Source: Verrucomicrobiia bacterium (GTDB taxonomy: Bacteria > Verrucomicrobiota > Verrucomicrobiia > Limisphaerales > JADLHS01). Taken from it: 64,000 nucleotides of DNA. Location: positions 43,230-107,229 of the forward strand of contig WYBW01000094.1 in assembly GCA_011525685.1 (NCBI GenBank), written 5' to 3'. How positions within the stretch are numbered: the first letter of the stretch is position 1; every line of letters starts with the position of its first letter. The notes under the pieces were generated by a model. The model searched no databases and was not told where the DNA came from. It saw only the letters and a list, made by a program, of their open reading frames with translations. Both the position numbers and the translations under genes were made by a program. This document shows, one piece after another, positions 16,314-24,375 of this stretch.

Positions 16314-16390
16314 AACCCTGTCTGCCAGTTGCTACCGGTGACCGCGATTCAGCGGCAAGTTGGGGGCGAAGTCAATCGTCCGTTCAGCGG

Positions 16391-16621
16391 TTAAGCGGCC
16401 TGCAAACTTTTCACGCGCACGATGCGAAGCGGCGAGACTCGAATAATTTGATCGTAGAGACCGCCGTTGGGCTGGCTGGCCACGCCGATATGAATGACGG
16501 TGCGCGAGATCATCACAAATTCCCGGTGCGGCACGTCGTAGCTCTTGCCATCCGTCAGGCAAATGCGAAAGGGCACAAATGGCTGGGCATCGCGCAATTC
16601 CCAAATGTCTTCTGGCGCCAT
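16391..16621 (-). CDS. Small conserved hypothetical protein
   Basis: 76 residues. Recognisable pattern: LRDAQPFVPFRICLTDGKSY, then VPHREFVMISRTVIHIG. This pattern (a short helix, then 'PFRi.ltDGr.y.V.HpefvlvsR') is common in small Planctomycete and Verrucomicrobia proteins, with no known function. Mostly beta strand is predicted by eye. It lies 56 bases downstream of the FAD oxidase on the same strand and may be the tail of that operon. Confidence 0.7.
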   Translation of the reverse strand: MAPEDIWELRDAQPFVPFRICLTDGKSYDVPHREFVMISRTVIHIGVASQPNGGLYDQIIRVSPLRIVRVKSLQAA

Positions 16622-16677
16622 GTGGAAATACTACTTTTCACCCCGGGACGTTTCCCCCCGGCGCAGTGTTCGCGAAA

Positions 16678-18060
16678 TCAACCAATGAACTTGCCCGGAT
16701 TGAGAATCCCGCCTGGGTCCAGTGCCCGCTTCACCTTGCGATGCAGGTTGCGCACCTCGGTGGAGACCGCCAGCGGCCACCAGCGTTGTTTGGCGATGCC
16801 GATGCCGTGCTCGCCGGTGATCGAACCGCCCCAGGCCAGGACATGCCGGAACAACTCGTCGAGCGCGGCTCGCGAGCGCCGTTTCGCCCCGGGCTGGTTG
16901 AAGTCCACCATCACGTTCGTGTGGATGTTCCCGTCGCCGGCATGACCGAAGCAGGCGACCGCCAGCCCGTGCTTTTTTTGGAGGCGTGCGGCGAAGGCAA
17001 ACAGGTCTTCCAACCGGCCGCGCGGAACGACGATGTCTTCGTTAAGCTTGGTCAGGCCCGTGTCGCGGAGGCTGTAGGAGAATTCACGGCGAATTTTCCA
17101 GATCCGCTCGCATTGACGGTCGCCGAGGCCCACTTCAACGAACAGCGGCTTCTGACGACGGATGATTCCTTGAAGGCTACGGATTTCGTCCCGCACGCTT
17201 TGCCGCTGGCCATCCAATTCCACGATCAAGTGGGCGCGGCAGCCGCGGAGTCGCTCGCTCCCGGTGCGCCGGTAGGCGGCGGCGAGGGTGAAGGCATCCG
17301 CCAGTTCGAGCGCCGTCGGGAGAAAGCCGGCGCGCAGGATCCCGTGCAGGGCGCGCACGGCGGCGCGCATGGAACTGAATCCGATGGCGAGGTTCGCCCG
17401 ATACGGCGGGAGCGGCAGCAGTTTGAGCGTGGCCTCGGTGACCACGCCGAGCAGACCTTCCGAACCCACGAACAGACGATGCAAATCGAAACCGGTCTTG
17501 TTCTTGTGCGTCCGCCCGCCCAGGCGCGCCACCGTGCCATCGGCCAACACGACCTCGAGGCCGAGGACGTAATCGCGCGTGACCCCGTATTTCAAACAGC
17601 GCGGGCCGCCGGCGTTGGTGGCAATGTTCCCGCCGATGAAGCTTTCCGCGCGGCTGGCCGGGTCGGGCGGATAATACAATCCCCGCATTGCCACTTCGGC
17701 TTGAAGGCGGGCGGTGACCACACCGGGCTGAACTACGGCAACGAAGTCGTCCGGGTTGATCTCCAGAATCCGATTCATCCGTTCGAGCGAAAGGACGATG
17801 CCGCCGCGCAATGGAACACAGCCTCCCACGTAACCGTGGCCGGCGCCCCGCGGCGTCACCGGAATCTGATGCCGGTTGGCGAAGCGGAGAATCGTCGAAA
17901 CGGACCGGGTCGAACGGGGCCGGGCAACGGCGTCCGGCTGGTGCGCGGCGAACCACTTGTCGCCCGCGTATTGGGAGAGCACGCGAGGGTTCAAGGAGAG
18001 TTCGCCGGCTGGCAAACGTTGCTGGAGCTGGTGAAGCAACCGGGCGCGGGCGGGACTCAT
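16678..18060 (-). CDS. FAD-linked oxidase (GlcD/D-lactate dehydrogenase-like)
   Basis: 460 residues. An FAD-binding PCMH-type domain covers 20-215 (VTPRGAGHGYVGGCVPL near 69-85, and IGGNIATNAGGPRCLKYG near 141-158). A C-terminal FAD-oxidase domain (240-455) has the signature CFGHAGDGNIHTNVM and TGEHGIGIAKQRW. This is the layout of GlcD, D-lactate and D-2-hydroxyglutarate dehydrogenases: flavin enzymes oxidising 2-hydroxy acids and passing electrons to the membrane. No glcE/glcF partners are adjacent. Its ATG overlaps the DUF2007 stop by 4 bases (ATGA), so it is translated with the run starting at mlaE. Confidence 0.9.
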   Translation of the reverse strand: MSPARARLLHQLQQRLPAGELSLNPRVLSQYAGDKWFAAHQPDAVARPRSTRSVSTILRFANRHQIPVTPRGAGHGYVGGCVPLRGGIVLSLERMNRILEINPDDFVAVVQPGVVTARLQAEVAMRGLYYPPDPASRAESFIGGNIATNAGGPRCLKYGVTRDYVLGLEVVLADGTVARLGGRTHKNKTGFDLHRLFVGSEGLLGVVTEATLKLLPLPPYRANLAIGFSSMRAAVRALHGILRAGFLPTALELADAFTLAAAYRRTGSERLRGCRAHLIVELDGQRQSVRDEIRSLQGIIRRQKPLFVEVGLGDRQCERIWKIRREFSYSLRDTGLTKLNEDIVVPRGRLEDLFAFAARLQKKHGLAVACFGHAGDGNIHTNVMVDFNQPGAKRRSRAALDELFRHVLAWGGSITGEHGIGIAKQRWWPLAVSTEVRNLHRKVKRALDPGGILNPGKFIG

Positions 18061-18290
18061 TCGGCGGGATTCGGAGGCGCGTTGAGAAATTCCTTCGCCT
18101 CGTCGGCCTCGGTTTCCGGGACCTGTACGAGGATGCCGCCGGCGGCGAGCGAGTAGCCTTCGAGGGCGAGCGAAGACAGCTCGTGCTTGACCACGGGATG
18201 GAAGCCGGCCGCGTCGAGGCGGGAGCGGGTCAGGTGCGCCTCGGCGGAGTTGAACGCGGTGGAGACGGTGACGAAGTTCATGACGGACAA
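18057..18290 (-). CDS. DUF2007 family protein
   Basis: 77 residues. The ferredoxin-like pattern FVTVSTAFNSAEAHLTRSRLDAAGF and later VQVPETEADEAKEFL is that of DUF2007, sometimes labelled a putative signal-transducing protein. The family's role is not established. It starts 1 base after the PIN/TRAM stop and overlaps the FAD oxidase start, so it is embedded in the operon. Confidence 0.85.
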   Translation of the reverse strand: MSVMNFVTVSTAFNSAEAHLTRSRLDAAGFHPVVKHELSSLALEGYSLAAGGILVQVPETEADEAKEFLNAPPNPAE

Positions 18291-18291
18291 C

Positions 18292-19323
18292 TCAGGTGGT
18301 GACGGTTTCAGTGGCGGCGTGCTGCCGGACTTCCGCGAAAACGATCACGCCCGCGCCGGTTTGCAGCGAACTTTGGACATGCACGAGAACCTGCTTGCCC
18401 ACGTGGGGCTGGCCGTTGTTGACCACCACCATCGTGCCGTCGGGCAGGTAGCCGATGCCCTGGCCCTTGTCCTTGCCCTCGCGCACGATGCGCAAGGAGA
18501 GCAGTTCGCCGGGCAGCAGAATGGAGCGGAGCGACTTGGCCACGTCGTGCATGTTGACGAAGTTCACATTTTGAAGCTCGGCGACCTTGCTGAGGTTGTA
18601 GTCGTTGGTGAAGAGCTTCGCGCCCAGGTTGCGCGCGAGCCGGATGAGTTTGGCGTCCACGTCCTTTTCATCGGTGAAATCGCCGTCATGAATCTTGAAC
18701 TCGTTGCGCGGGTTGCGCTGGATGTTGTTGAGGATTTCGAGCCCGCGGCGGCCGCGGGCGCGCTTGATCGGGTCGCTGGAGTCGGCGATCTGCTGGAGTT
18801 CATGGAGCACGAATCGCGGCACGACGATGATGCCTTCCACGAAATTGGCCTGGATGAGGTCGGCGATGCGGCCGTCAATGATCACGCTGGTGTCCAGGAG
18901 CAGGAGGTTGTCCGGCTTGTTGCGCGGGGCGAAACGCACGTAAGGAATGATGAGCGAGAAGTCCTCCTTGTTGCTGCGCATGGCCAGCACCATGCCGATG
19001 TAGCTGAAGGAGAGGAACAGGCTCAGGCGCACCAGGAGGCGGGTGGGTTCGTCCACCGTGTCGAACAGGCCGGATCGGTCAATCAGCGCCGCCACGGCAA
19101 TGCCCAGCAACAGGCCGAAGGTGGTGGCCGAAAAAGCGCGCAGGGAGAAACCCTTGAGCATCTCATCCACGGCGATCATCAGGCCGCCAAAACCGAAACC
19201 GATGATCATGCCAATCAGGCCGCCGTGGCTGCCGCCGACGAACTCCGGGCGCACCTGGCTGATGGCGTAGCCACCCACCGTGCAGAGGCACAGGAAGAAG
19301 ATGCGGATTACCCAGAGGGCCAT
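18292..19323 (-). CDS. Membrane-anchored PIN-TRAM protein (YacL-like)
   Basis: 343 residues. Four hydrophobic helices occupy 1-115 (ALWVIRIFFLCLCTVGGYAI first). A PIN nuclease-like domain follows at about 140-265 with acidic residues in DTSVIIDGRIAD, DEKDVDAKL and TNDYN. A TRAM domain (RNA binding) ends the protein at about 270-330 (ILLPGELLSLRIVREGKDKGQG). The family (YacL in Bacillus) is thought to be an RNase or RNA-binding protein at the membrane. Three bases separate it from mlaD, an uncommon partnership. Confidence 0.9.
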   Translation of the reverse strand: MALWVIRIFFLCLCTVGGYAISQVRPEFVGGSHGGLIGMIIGFGFGGLMIAVDEMLKGFSLRAFSATTFGLLLGIAVAALIDRSGLFDTVDEPTRLLVRLSLFLSFSYIGMVLAMRSNKEDFSLIIPYVRFAPRNKPDNLLLLDTSVIIDGRIADLIQANFVEGIIVVPRFVLHELQQIADSSDPIKRARGRRGLEILNNIQRNPRNEFKIHDGDFTDEKDVDAKLIRLARNLGAKLFTNDYNLSKVAELQNVNFVNMHDVAKSLRSILLPGELLSLRIVREGKDKGQGIGYLPDGTMVVVNNGQPHVGKQVLVHVQSSLQTGAGVIVFAEVRQHAATETVTT

Positions 19324-19326
19324 GAT

Positions 19327-20322
19327 TTATTTTTGGATTGGCCGGCTGGGCGGCGGCACGGGTTGAAACACAGGTTCATGATCGCGCGGCTCTTTTCGTT
19401 TCCATAGGATTCCCCAAAGGCCGAGCCGGTTCAAGTTGCTACTGGTGATGCTGAGATTGTGGGCGATGCGGGCGAGGTCAGCCGCCATTTCCTCATCGGA
19501 AAGCATCCGGCCCGCCGGCCCCTTGCCGGCGCGCAGGTCCGTCATCAGGTCCTGGAGCGACTCGGACGCGGACTCGACGTTCTTGACGGCCGCGCCCAGG
19601 TGCGGGCTGTTGGTGGCCACGACCTGATCGAGCGACCCGGCCAGTTGATTGAGGCGGTCGGTGAAGACCGCCAGGTTGCTGACCGAGCCGCTGAGGACGG
19701 GTCGGTTGCTGGCGACCAGCCCCTGAATCTGTTCCACCGTGAGCAGCGCGCGATCAGACAAGGCACGCATCTGGCTGGCGGTGACGGCGAGGTTGGTGAG
19801 GGTCTGCTGGTTGAGCAGGCTCAGGCGCACGTCCGCAATGGTTTCGTTGAGTGTGCGCGCGGTTTCATCAATCCGATGGATGAACCCGCTGGCGTCGCGG
19901 GCGGTTTGTTGCAGGTTGAAGGGTGGGGGACAAGAGACATGCGCGCCCGGTTCGAGGAAGGGGACATCCAGATTCTTTCCCGGATAGACGGCCACGTACT
20001 GGTCGCCGAGGAAGCCCGACTGTTCCAGCACGAAGAACGCGTTGGTGCGGATGCGATGTTCCTGCTTGATCTCAAGGAGCAGCGTCACTGTGTCGCCGTT
20101 GGGCGAGAGCATGAGCTTGGTGACGCTGCCGATGGGATAACCAGCCATCAGCACGCTGGCGCCGCGTTTGATGCCGCCCACGTCCGTGGTTTCCAGATAA
20201 AGGTCATACGTCCGGGAAAACCGCGTGACCCCCTTGCTGAAGAGAATCAGCAGGGTGGCCAGCAGGACCAGTCCCACCAGGACAAAGACTCCCACTTTGA
20301 TTTCCAGACGCGACTGGCTCAT
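19327..20322 (-). CDS. mlaD: MlaD/MCE-domain lipid transport protein
   Basis: 331 residues from ATG 20322; the frame is open upstream but that region overlaps mlaF. One N-terminal anchor helix (KVGVFVLVGLVLLATLLILF) is followed by a single MCE domain at about 38-120 (TTDVGGIKRGASVLMAGYPIGSV) and a long helical C-terminal region with a polar tail ending in prolines. MCE proteins form hexameric rings that carry phospholipids between inner and outer membranes. The C-terminal helical part is longer than in E. coli MlaD (183 residues), so it may form an extended tube or tether. Confidence 0.9.
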   Translation of the reverse strand: MSQSRLEIKVGVFVLVGLVLLATLLILFSKGVTRFSRTYDLYLETTDVGGIKRGASVLMAGYPIGSVTKLMLSPNGDTVTLLLEIKQEHRIRTNAFFVLEQSGFLGDQYVAVYPGKNLDVPFLEPGAHVSCPPPFNLQQTARDASGFIHRIDETARTLNETIADVRLSLLNQQTLTNLAVTASQMRALSDRALLTVEQIQGLVASNRPVLSGSVSNLAVFTDRLNQLAGSLDQVVATNSPHLGAAVKNVESASESLQDLMTDLRAGKGPAGRMLSDEEMAADLARIAHNLSITSSNLNRLGLWGILWKRKEPRDHEPVFQPVPPPSRPIQK

Positions 20323-20323
20323 G

Positions 20324-21070
20324 TCAGAAATAATGTTCTTTCGGGTCCGAGACGCCCTCAATGAAACGCCGAACGACCGGGTCTTGCGATGAAAAAATTT
20401 CGTCCGGTGTGCCGGAGGCGTAAACGCGCCGGTCATGCAGCATCAGAATCCGGTGGCCCACCCGCCGGGCGCTGCGCATATCGTGCGTCACCACCACCGT
20501 CGTCACGTTCAGGCGGTCGCGCACCCGCATGATCAACTGGTCAATGCTGTCCGACACAATCGGGTCCAATCCCGTCGTCGGCTCGTCATACAGCACGATT
20601 TGCGGCTGGTACACAATGGCGCGCGCCAGACCCACGCGCTTCTTCATGCCGCCGGAAAGCTCGGAGGGTTTCTTGTGTTCCGTGCCCGGCAGCTCGACCA
20701 TCTCCAAGGCGGCGCTCACGCGCCGGGCGACTTCGGCCGGCGTCACATCCCGGCGGCGGCGGAAGGGAAACGCGATGTTTTCGGCCACCGTCAGCGAATC
20801 GAACAGCGCCGCGCCCTGGAAGAGCATCCCGAACTTCTGCCGCACGCGCAACAATTGCCGCTCGTCCATCGGCACGATGTCTTCCCCCTCGATGCGCACT
20901 TCGCCGGCATCGGGTTTGAGCAGGCCGATCAACTGCTTGAGCAATACGCTCTTGCCCCCGCCGCTGCGCCCGATGATCACCACCGATTCACCGGATTGGA
21001 TCTCAAAGTTCACGCCTTCGAGAATCGGCTGCGACCCGAAGCCTTTCCGCAGTTCGCGCACCTCGATCAT
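20324..21070 (-). CDS. mlaF: MlaF-like ABC transporter ATPase
   Basis: 248 residues from ATG 21070, which overlaps the mlaE stop by 4 bases. Walker A reads GRSGGGKS near 37-44, the Q loop is around FGMLFQGAALFD, the signature is ELSGGMKKRVGLARA, and Walker B is IVLYDEPTTGLDP followed by VVVTHD. The GRSGGGKSVLLK and SGGMKKRV forms are typical of the MlaF/TtgA group. It powers lipid movement through MlaE and MlaD. Confidence 0.95.
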   Translation of the reverse strand: MIEVRELRKGFGSQPILEGVNFEIQSGESVVIIGRSGGGKSVLLKQLIGLLKPDAGEVRIEGEDIVPMDERQLLRVRQKFGMLFQGAALFDSLTVAENIAFPFRRRRDVTPAEVARRVSAALEMVELPGTEHKKPSELSGGMKKRVGLARAIVYQPQIVLYDEPTTGLDPIVSDSIDQLIMRVRDRLNVTTVVVTHDMRSARRVGHRILMLHDRRVYASGTPDEIFSSQDPVVRRFIEGVSDPKEHYF

Positions 21071-21846
21071 AGCGTCTGGAAAATCTTTCCGAGCACGAGG
21101 GTCAGAAAGAAGTTTGCGATGAGGATGGCAATCGAGGAATAGACCACCGCCTCGGTCGTCGCCCGGCCCACGCCCTCGGCGCCCTCGCCGCAACTCATGC
21201 CCTTGTAACACCCGATCAACGCCACCAGCCCGCCGTAAATGAACGCCTTGATGATGCCGATGAACACATCCACGGCGCCCGTGTACTTGATCATGTTGTG
21301 CCAGGAGTAGGCCGGATCAATCCCCAGCAGATGGACGCCCACGATGTAGCCCGCGCCGATGCCGACGGCGATGGATTCCACCGTCAGCAACGGCAGGGTG
21401 AGGTGCGCCGCAGCCAGGCGGGGCACGACCAGATAATCCACCGGATGCGTGGCCAGCGTGCGCAGCGCGTCAATTTGTTCGGTCACCCGCATGGTACCCA
21501 GTTCGGCGGCGATCGCCGCGCCGACCCGGCCGGCCACCATCAACCCCGTCAACACCGGTCCCAACTCGCTGCACATGGACACCCCGACCACGGCCAGGGT
21601 GGCCGTGTCCATGCGGACCTTGTGGAATTGGAAATAGGTTTGCGCGGCCAGCACCATCCCCGTGAACGCGCCGGTGATGAGCACCACCGACTGCGATTTT
21701 ACGCCGATGAAATAAATCTGATAAACCAGGTCACGCCAGGCCACCTTGAGACTGAACAACGACGTGAGCGCCTCCTTGGCCAGCAAGGTGATGCGGCCCA
21801 GGCCTTGGAGCCACTCGGCGATCCATTTGGTGGCAGGCGTGTTCAT
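21067..21846 (-). CDS. mlaE: MlaE-like ABC transporter permease
   Basis: 259 residues with about five to six helices. The family motif is present: LTGLMVAGRVGAAIAAELGTM near 99-119, with VTEQIDALRTLATHPVDYLV after it. MlaE is the inner-membrane permease that binds MlaF and the MCE ring MlaD. It is first in a minus-strand run of six tightly packed genes (mlaE, mlaF, mlaD, PIN-TRAM, DUF2007, FAD oxidase). mlaB and mlaC are not nearby. Confidence 0.94.
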   Translation of the reverse strand: MNTPATKWIAEWLQGLGRITLLAKEALTSLFSLKVAWRDLVYQIYFIGVKSQSVVLITGAFTGMVLAAQTYFQFHKVRMDTATLAVVGVSMCSELGPVLTGLMVAGRVGAAIAAELGTMRVTEQIDALRTLATHPVDYLVVPRLAAAHLTLPLLTVESIAVGIGAGYIVGVHLLGIDPAYSWHNMIKYTGAVDVFIGIIKAFIYGGLVALIGCYKGMSCGEGAEGVGRATTEAVVYSSIAILIANFFLTLVLGKIFQTL

Positions 21847-22187
21847 AGACCCGCGTTACATAGCAGGGCCGGCAGGGGCTTGGCGAGAGTTTGATTTGCC
21901 GGCTGCAGACGGCCTGAATCCTTACCGACCCGCGACCGGGCTTCAGCCTTTGGGTGAACCGCGAAAAACCGTGGCGCGCGGGCTTGAGGCCGCTTCGACA
22001 CCGATTTCAAGAGCCGATGATGAGGCGGCGGGAACGCCGTGCTCCACTGTCGGTAGGATTTCAGGCAGACTGCGTAGCGCGTCTCTGATTGGTGCAGGAT
22101 CGCCCGTCTGCTGGAGGGGCGGCTGGTAAGCCGCCTCTCCGGCGTCCCCTGCCTCGGCGAATCATTCCAAGAGTTTGCCGACAGGGA
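21847..22187. repeat. Repeat-bearing gene-free stretch
   Basis: 341 bases without a supported gene. The GGCGGCT hairpin with loop GGTA lies at 22118-22135, inside GGAGGGG and CTCTCC flanks. Near 21914 and 22055 are an inverted pair of CTGAATCCTTACCGAC and GTCGGTAGGATTTCAG, and the word CTGAATCCTTACC recurs near 9740. The promoter of the mla operon must also lie in the left part, but no convincing box is visible. Confidence 0.65.
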
Positions 22188-24077
22188 TTACTCGGCTGAA
22201 ATCCACTCTCCGTAGGCTCGTTCGCCGAAGTATTCGTAGCCCTTCCCCTCGTTGGGCGTGCCAGTCAGCATCGCGTGAATGAAACCGTTGCGTTCGACCT
22301 GGACGGTGTGAAGGATCTTACGCTCGGGATTTTCGAGCAGGAGGAGTTGAAGTTGCCCGTCGAGCGCCGCGTGGGTGCGCAGGGTGCCGTTGGTTCGATG
22401 CGTGAAATCAAACCGCGCGCCAAAGTCTTCCAGCATTACGTGGCTGCGACCCCAGGTGCCGCCCGTCGCGCTCACAAACGCTTGGCCGTCGAGCAGGGCA
22501 ACCGAGTCGTGGTAGGCCAGCACGCAGAGATAAGATTGCCTGGACCCACCCAGCCAGCGCGCCAGTTTGTCCGCGTGCTTGGAGGCTTCGTAAGCATAGT
22601 TGCTGTCCAGAAATGCGATGCGCTGAATCACGGGCGGGATGTCGTCCACGGTTTCCACGTAACCGAAAGTCCAACTGCCGCCGCCGCTGTGGCCGGTCAA
22701 CACGACTTCGACTGGCCAGCGCGCGAAAATGGCCTTCACCTTTTCCAACATCAGGGGAATGGGGTTGTTCCCGTGCTCTCGCCGCCACGCCGGCCAGCTT
22801 TTCAGCGAGTTTTCGAGATAAGCGACCACGAGGTTGTGGTCCGGGAGCGCGCGCCGCAGAAATCGCGTCTGCGCGCCGATATGTTGGATGTCGAACCGCC
22901 AGTCGTCTCCGGGCTGAAGTTTGCGGCCAACGGTTTGCTCGATCGTGTTGCCGTTGGGCAGCGCATACAGGATCAGGCGGATTGGTTTGCTCTCCGAGAA
23001 GGCATCAGTTGCCGGGGCGTTGATGAGGATGCGCACTCCGTGGGGCAGGTGCAGTTCACGGATGATCTCGCCGGGGAAATGGCTGGAGACGAAACCCTCG
23101 GGCCACAGTGCTTCGGTGCGGGCGTGGCCCGCCTCTGCTGCGTCGCCGGCCAGGTAGCGGGAGTTCAAAACCACACCTTCGTCGCTGATCAACCCGGCCA
23201 GTTCCGGATCGGCGAGCACGGCGGCGACGGTTTGGGTTTGACCGTTGACCTCCATGACCTGCGACACGAGCCGGATGCCGTGGCTGTAATCCACCCAATC
23301 GGATCGGTGTCCGGTGTAAAGCGGTTGGATGGGAAGGCCGTTGGTGCGATGCCAGCCGTAGATCGCCACGTTGTTCGTCGTGTCGGCGAGCTTGGCCGAG
23401 ATCACCACGTCCTTTTTATGACCGGCTACCAGCGATCCGAGCGGATGCAATCCCAGAAAAGCCGCACGCTGAGTGCGGATCAGGTCGTTGTGTTGGGCAA
23501 ACACCGCCAGGGTCGTCATGGCCGGACCTGGCGGCAGGGGTATCGGCGGAAGCTTGACCGCTGCCGCGGCATAAATGGCGTCCACCATTTTGCGGGTTGG
23601 CAGCAGGCAACCCATTGCATCGGCGATGCGCTGCGCCGTCTGCGGAGTCATGGGCATCAGCAGGTAATCGTCGTCATGGCCCACAGCGAGGTAATCGGGG
23701 GCAACAAAAAGCCGGCCGGTGTTGGTTCTGCCGCCGGTGAGATTCGTCACGCCGACCGATGAAAACTCGCGTAAGAATTCTGGAATCCCGCCAGCGCCGA
23801 TCAGTTGGATGATCGCCTCCTCCCGCGACTGTTGACTGGCGGTTTCCCATTTCTGCAAAAAGCTCCTCCCGCTGACCAGGTTGGGTGTGGAATGGGGCAG
23901 GGGAAGCACGCGAGCGGCAAACCGATGCGCGCTTTGATTGGTTGATCCTGTTCGCCCGTCGGCTTCGGCTCTCGCGGGCGGGGCGACCGAACCCCCAGTC
24001 GGTTCATGGAGGTCCTGCGCCAGGGCGTGACTGGCCGAACCGATCAGCCACAGCGAGGTAAACAGAAGATGGCGCAT
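22188..24077 (-). CDS. Exported two-part protein with alpha/beta-hydrolase-like C-terminus
   Basis: 629 residues with a Sec signal (MRHLLFTSLWLIGSASHALA, cleavage near 20). A linker at 25-60 leads to an N-terminal domain of about 70-300 with striking fixed-looking motifs: RLFVAPDYLAVG, LLMPMTPQTAQRIAD, VAGHKKDVV, then IYGWHRTNGLPIQPLY and DYSHGIRLV. Two histidines and an aspartate suggest a metal or acid-base site, but I do not know the family's function. The C-terminal half has a nucleophile elbow GHSGGG (Ser about 464) with a possible acid in FLDSNY and a His in FDFTHRTNG or later. The pairing looks like a fused hydrolase of cell-wall or polysaccharide type. Function remains open. Confidence 0.72.
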   Translation of the reverse strand: MRHLLFTSLWLIGSASHALAQDLHEPTGGSVAPPARAEADGRTGSTNQSAHRFAARVLPLPHSTPNLVSGRSFLQKWETASQQSREEAIIQLIGAGGIPEFLREFSSVGVTNLTGGRTNTGRLFVAPDYLAVGHDDDYLLMPMTPQTAQRIADAMGCLLPTRKMVDAIYAAAAVKLPPIPLPPGPAMTTLAVFAQHNDLIRTQRAAFLGLHPLGSLVAGHKKDVVISAKLADTTNNVAIYGWHRTNGLPIQPLYTGHRSDWVDYSHGIRLVSQVMEVNGQTQTVAAVLADPELAGLISDEGVVLNSRYLAGDAAEAGHARTEALWPEGFVSSHFPGEIIRELHLPHGVRILINAPATDAFSESKPIRLILYALPNGNTIEQTVGRKLQPGDDWRFDIQHIGAQTRFLRRALPDHNLVVAYLENSLKSWPAWRREHGNNPIPLMLEKVKAIFARWPVEVVLTGHSGGGSWTFGYVETVDDIPPVIQRIAFLDSNYAYEASKHADKLARWLGGSRQSYLCVLAYHDSVALLDGQAFVSATGGTWGRSHVMLEDFGARFDFTHRTNGTLRTHAALDGQLQLLLLENPERKILHTVQVERNGFIHAMLTGTPNEGKGYEYFGERAYGEWISAE

Positions 24078-24132
24078 GACTCACTTCAATCACGAAGCGG
24101 CCCGGATGAAAATACATTTTTGACAAAGCCTG

Positions 24133-24160
24133 TTTACTTCCGGACCGGCTGAAATATACT
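24133..24160 (+). promoter_or_regulatory. Probable promoter of tRNA-Leu
   Basis: TTTACT at 24133-24138 and TATACT at 24155-24160, separated by 16 bases, end 12 bases before the tRNA. The pair resembles a sigma-70 type promoter. A TTGACA at 24120-24125 is too far from the -10 to be its partner. Confidence 0.5.
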
Positions 24161-24172
24161 GCGCTTCCGGTG

Positions 24173-24259
24173 GCCAGCGTGGCGGAATCGGCAGACGCGC
24201 TAGACTCAAAATCTGGTATCCGAAAGGATGTGTGGGTTCGACCCCCTCCGCTGGCACCA
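24173..24259 (+). tRNA. tRNA-Leu, anticodon CAA
   Basis: 87 bases including an encoded CCA. The acceptor stem GCCAGCG pairs with CGCTGGC (24249-24255). The anticodon stem CTAGA/TCTGG closes the loop CTCAAAA, giving anticodon CAA (reads UUG). A long variable arm and the D-loop box GGCGGAATCGGCAGACG fit the class II leucine form. The T loop is GTTCGAC. Gene order gives no operon. Confidence 0.95.
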
Positions 24260-24269
24260 CTGAAACGTG

Positions 24270-24372
24270 ATCGGTGCCACGTGACGCGTGAAACAACAGA
24301 TTCCCGCCGCCCGCCCACCTTGAGCCGGCACCCGGCAGCCTGTCACTCGTCACCTGTCCCCTGTCACTCCCG
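24270..24372. repeat. Inverted word-repeat element (GTCAC type)
   Basis: The left arm (about 24265-24293) has GTGATCGGTGCCACGTGACG and the right arm (about 24342-24372) has TGTCACTCGTCACCTGTCCC and TGTCACTC. The two arms are partly complementary through GTGAC/GTCAC words, like the other word-repeat elements. It lies between tRNA-Leu and the TPR gene, whose ATG at 24376 follows the right arm directly. Confidence 0.55.
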
Positions 24373-24375
24373 CTG

